Shown here: one piece after another, positions 13,702 to 16,059 of the stretch | How positions within the stretch are numbered: the first letter of the stretch is position 1 | Layout: every line of letters starts with the position of its first letter | Assembly (NCBI RefSeq): GCF_947253065.1 | Contig: NZ_CAMXWS010000040.1 | Coordinates: 1-16,059, forward strand | DNA length: 16,059 nt | Source of the DNA: an uncultured Corynebacterium sp. | GTDB lineage: Bacteria; Actinomycetota; Actinomycetes; Mycobacteriales; Mycobacteriaceae | Reading direction: 5' to 3' | Position numbers and translations under genes: made by a program | Notes under the pieces: generated by a model | The model's database searches: none | Told to the model about the DNA's origin: nothing | Seen by the model: the letters and a program-made list of their open reading frames with translations, nothing else

Positions 13702-15948
13702 GTGAGCACATTCCCCAAGGCCACGATCGAGGGCTACCCCCGCATCGGCGCCAACCGCGAGCTGAAGCGCGCGCTGGAGTCCTACTGGGCCGGCCGCATC
13801 GACGCGGAGACCTTCCGCACCACCACCCGTGCGCTGCGCATTGATACCTACAACCACCTGCGCGACCTCGGCCTGACCGAGGACTACGCCATCCCGGCTG
13901 ACGTTGCTTATTACGACCAGGTCCTCGAGACCGGTCTGACCGTCGGCCTGATCGCCGGTGGCACCGACCTCGACGAGGAATTCGCCCTCGCCCGCGGCAA
14001 CGACACCCGCGTGCCGCTGGAGATGACCAAGTGGTTCGACACCAACTACCACTACCTCGTACCGGAGGTTTCCGCTGGTCAGGACATCACCCCGGCGCCG
14101 GAGCGCATCGTCCGCCTGGTTGAGGAAGCACGCGAGGCTGGCCACAAGGTCCGCCCGGCACTCGTCGGCCCGGTCACCCTGCTCGCCCTGTCCAAGCCGG
14201 TCGAGTGGTCCCTGCTGGACAAGCTTGTCGACGCCTACGCCACCGTCTTCGCCGCCCTCAAGGAAGCCGGCGTCGAGTGGGTCCAGGTCGCTGAACCGGC
14301 ACTGGTCGCTGACCTGTCCACCTCGGACGCTGACCTGGCTAAGTACACCGAGCAGGCATGGTCCAAGCTCCTGGCTTCTGACAACCGCCCGCAGGTCTAC
14401 GTGACCACCCCGTACGGTTCTGCACGCAAGGGCCTCGATGCCCTGGCTGCCGTCGCACCGGATGCCGTTCACGTCGACCTTTCCCCGTGGACCCTCGACG
14501 CTGATGCTGACTACCCAGCACGCGTCGCTGCTGCCTTCGACGGCAAGGACACCACCCTCGTTGCCGGTCTCATCGACGGCCGCAACGTCTGGGCCGCCAA
14601 CCTGCGCGAAAAGGTCGAGGTACTGAACAAGCTGGGCACTGAATCCGTGTCCACCTCCACCTCCCTGCAGCACGTCCCGCACACCCTCAACGCTGAGAAG
14701 AACATCCCGGTCGACGTCGCACCGTGGCTCTCCTTTGCTGACGAGAAGATCGAGGAGATCACCGCTCTCGTCGCTGGTGAGGAGAACGCGCCGGAGGCAT
14801 TCGGCCGTTCCGACCGTGCCGTGCGTACCCGTGCCGAGTCCACCCGTATCCACAACGCTGCTGTTGTTGAGCGCGTCGACGCCCTGCCTTCCGGCGCCGT
14901 CCAGCGCCAGCCGGAATTCGCTGAGCGTCAGGAAGCACAGAAGGCTCTTGGCCTGCCGAAGCTGCCGACCACCACGATCGGTTCCTTCCCGCAGACCACC
15001 GAGATCCGCAAGGCTCGCGCCGACCACCGCGCCGGTGAGCTGAATGACGAGCAGTACAACGAGGCTCTCAAGCAGGAAGTCAAGAACGTCATCGAGCTGC
15101 AGGAGCGCCTCGGCCTCGACGTTCTGGTTCACGGCGAGCCGGAGCGCAACGACATGGTCCAGTACTTCGCCGAGCTTCTCGACGGCTTTGTTGTCACCGA
15201 GAACGGCTGGGTCCAGTCTTACGGCTCCCGCTGCACCCGTCCGCCAATCGTCGTTGGTGACGTCTCCCGCCCGGAGGCCATGACCACCGAGTGGTCCGCC
15301 TACGCACAGTCCCTGTCCGACAAGCCGGTCAAGGGCATGCTCACCGGCCCGGTGACCATCCTGGCCTGGTCCTTCAAGCGCGATGACGTTCCGCTGTCCG
15401 TCTCCGCCGACCAGATCGGCGTCGCCCTGGCTGACGAGGTCGCTGACCTGGAGAAGGCCGGCATCAAGGTCATCCAGATCGATGAGCCAGCACTCCGCGA
15501 GCTCCTTCCGCTGCGTGAGGAGGACCGTCCGTCCTACCTCGACTGGGCAGTCCGCGCCTTCCGCCTCGTCGCATTGGAGGCAGCACCGACCACCCAGATC
15601 CACACCCACCTCTGCTACTCCGAGTTCGGCCAGATCATCGACGCTGTCGCTGGCCTGGACGCTGACGTCACCTCCATCGAGGCTGCACGTTCCAAGATGG
15701 AGCTGCTCGAGGACATCGACGAGACCTTCCACGCCGAGATCGGCCCGGGTGTCTACGACATCCACTCCCCGCGCGTCCCGTCGAAGGAAGAAATGGTCGA
15801 GCTGATCAAGGCCGCGCTGGTCAACGTCCCGACCGATCGCCTCTGGGTCAACCCGGACTGTGGCCTGAAGACCCGCGGCTACGCCGAGGTCGAGCCGGCC
15901 CTGGCCAACATGGTCGCTGCCCGCGATGAGGTCGTCGGTGGCCTCTAA
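13702..15948 (+). CDS. metE: Cobalamin-independent methionine synthase
   Basis: The cytoplasmic enzyme has 748 residues (family ~750-760) and transfers the methyl group of 5-methyltetrahydropteroyl-triglutamate to homocysteine. The N-terminal domain begins GYPRIGANRELKRALE and the catalytic C-terminal domain begins near LPTTTIGSFPQT. All four zinc ligands are present by alignment to E. coli MetE: His636 and Cys638 in HTHLCYSEF, Glu660 in SIEAARS, and Cys720 in NPDCGLKTRG. GTG 13702 has AAGGAG five bases upstream. Codon use is extremely biased (CTC/CTG, GGC/GGT, AAG), indicating high expression. It forms an operon with metF and is followed by a strong terminator. Confidence 0.98.
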   Translation: MSTFPKATIEGYPRIGANRELKRALESYWAGRIDAETFRTTTRALRIDTYNHLRDLGLTEDYAIPADVAYYDQVLETGLTVGLIAGGTDLDEEFALARGNDTRVPLEMTKWFDTNYHYLVPEVSAGQDITPAPERIVRLVEEAREAGHKVRPALVGPVTLLALSKPVEWSLLDKLVDAYATVFAALKEAGVEWVQVAEPALVADLSTSDADLAKYTEQAWSKLLASDNRPQVYVTTPYGSARKGLDALAAVAPDAVHVDLSPWTLDADADYPARVAAAFDGKDTTLVAGLIDGRNVWAANLREKVEVLNKLGTESVSTSTSLQHVPHTLNAEKNIPVDVAPWLSFADEKIEEITALVAGEENAPEAFGRSDRAVRTRAESTRIHNAAVVERVDALPSGAVQRQPEFAERQEAQKALGLPKLPTTTIGSFPQTTEIRKARADHRAGELNDEQYNEALKQEVKNVIELQERLGLDVLVHGEPERNDMVQYFAELLDGFVVTENGWVQSYGSRCTRPPIVVGDVSRPEAMTTEWSAYAQSLSDKPVKGMLTGPVTILAWSFKRDDVPLSVSADQIGVALADEVADLEKAGIKVIQIDEPALRELLPLREEDRPSYLDWAVRAFRLVALEAAPTTQIHTHLCYSEFGQIIDAVAGLDADVTSIEAARSKMELLEDIDETFHAEIGPGVYDIHSPRVPSKEEMVELIKAALVNVPTDRLWVNPDCGLKTRGYAEVEPALANMVAARDEVVGGL

Positions 15949-15973
15949 GCCTTAAGGCCCTTGCCACACGACT

Positions 15974-16009
15974 AACCCCGGGAACCATTCGCATGGTTTC
16001 CCGGGGTTT
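15974..16009 (+). terminator. Intrinsic terminator of the metFE operon
   Basis: AACCCCGGGAACCAT (15974-15988), loop TCGC, and ATGGTTTCCCGGGGTT form a 15-bp stem with a one-base bulge and a short T-run. It lies 25 bp after the metE stop. The remaining bases to 16059 show no gene. Confidence 0.9.
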
Positions 16010-16059
16010 CGTTGCTTTCAGGGAGGTCCGAGTGGATCCCCGTGGGAGTCCCGTGGGAG

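Noticed and set aside
13390..15765. A 791-codon open frame antisense to metF and metE
   Set aside because: metE has all zinc ligands and strong codon bias. The antisense frame arises from its lack of certain codons and has no ribosome site or recognisable domain.
1..16059. CRISPR array, tRNA, rRNA or insertion sequence with transposase
   Set aside because: No regularly spaced short repeats, no tRNA-like cloverleaf or rRNA sequence and no transposase frame were seen.

Overview
The window looks like a chromosomal stretch of a Corynebacterium species. It has high GC, GTG and TTG starts, GGAGG-type ribosome binding sites, and a repeat-rich surface protein whose C-terminal domain resembles one I recall from corynebacterial surface proteins. 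It also carries cobalamin-independent methionine synthase and a YhgE/Pip export-type locus. Genus is inferred from gene content; I could not run a search.

Left part (1-5292). A 5'-truncated gene for a giant surface protein built of about 75-95-residue beta-rich repeats ends at 2629 and is followed by a strong terminator. Next comes a decayed S-methylmethionine locus: the first ~117 codons of a homocysteine S-methyltransferase gene (mmuM) run head-on into the first ~63 codons of an amino acid permease gene (mmuP-like) on the other strand. Both 3' parts are missing. Next to it lies a 576-codon gene for an AlbA_2/Schlafen-type protein with a RecG-like ATPase-fold region and C-terminal winged helices. 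It is bracketed by two 74-bp direct repeats that match at 71 positions, so it looks like an inserted or duplicated cassette.

Centre (5327-8076). A promoter and a canonical TPP riboswitch precede a tightly overlapping thiYXZ-type operon encoding a lipoprotein binding protein, a permease and an ATPase for uptake of a thiamine pyrimidine precursor. A perfect 7-bp hairpin over the ribosome binding site suggests translational control.

Right centre (8236-11739). Two translationally coupled minus-strand genes encode an ABC-ATPase-like protein that has lost its Walker A lysine, signature motif and H-loop histidine, and a 715-aa YhgE/Pip membrane protein with long heptad repeats. A divergent TetR regulator probably controls them. 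A lysine-rich single-pass membrane protein of unknown function is convergent with the regulator.

Right end (12390-16059). A 325-bp gap holds a probable promoter, several mutually exclusive hairpins and a 15-codon upstream ORF that overlaps the start of a metF-type gene. metF and metE form an operon for the last steps of cobalamin-independent methionine synthesis, closed by a strong terminator. The remnant mmuM and the metFE operon are both methionine genes, which suggests that an alternative methyl-donor route was lost while de novo synthesis was kept.
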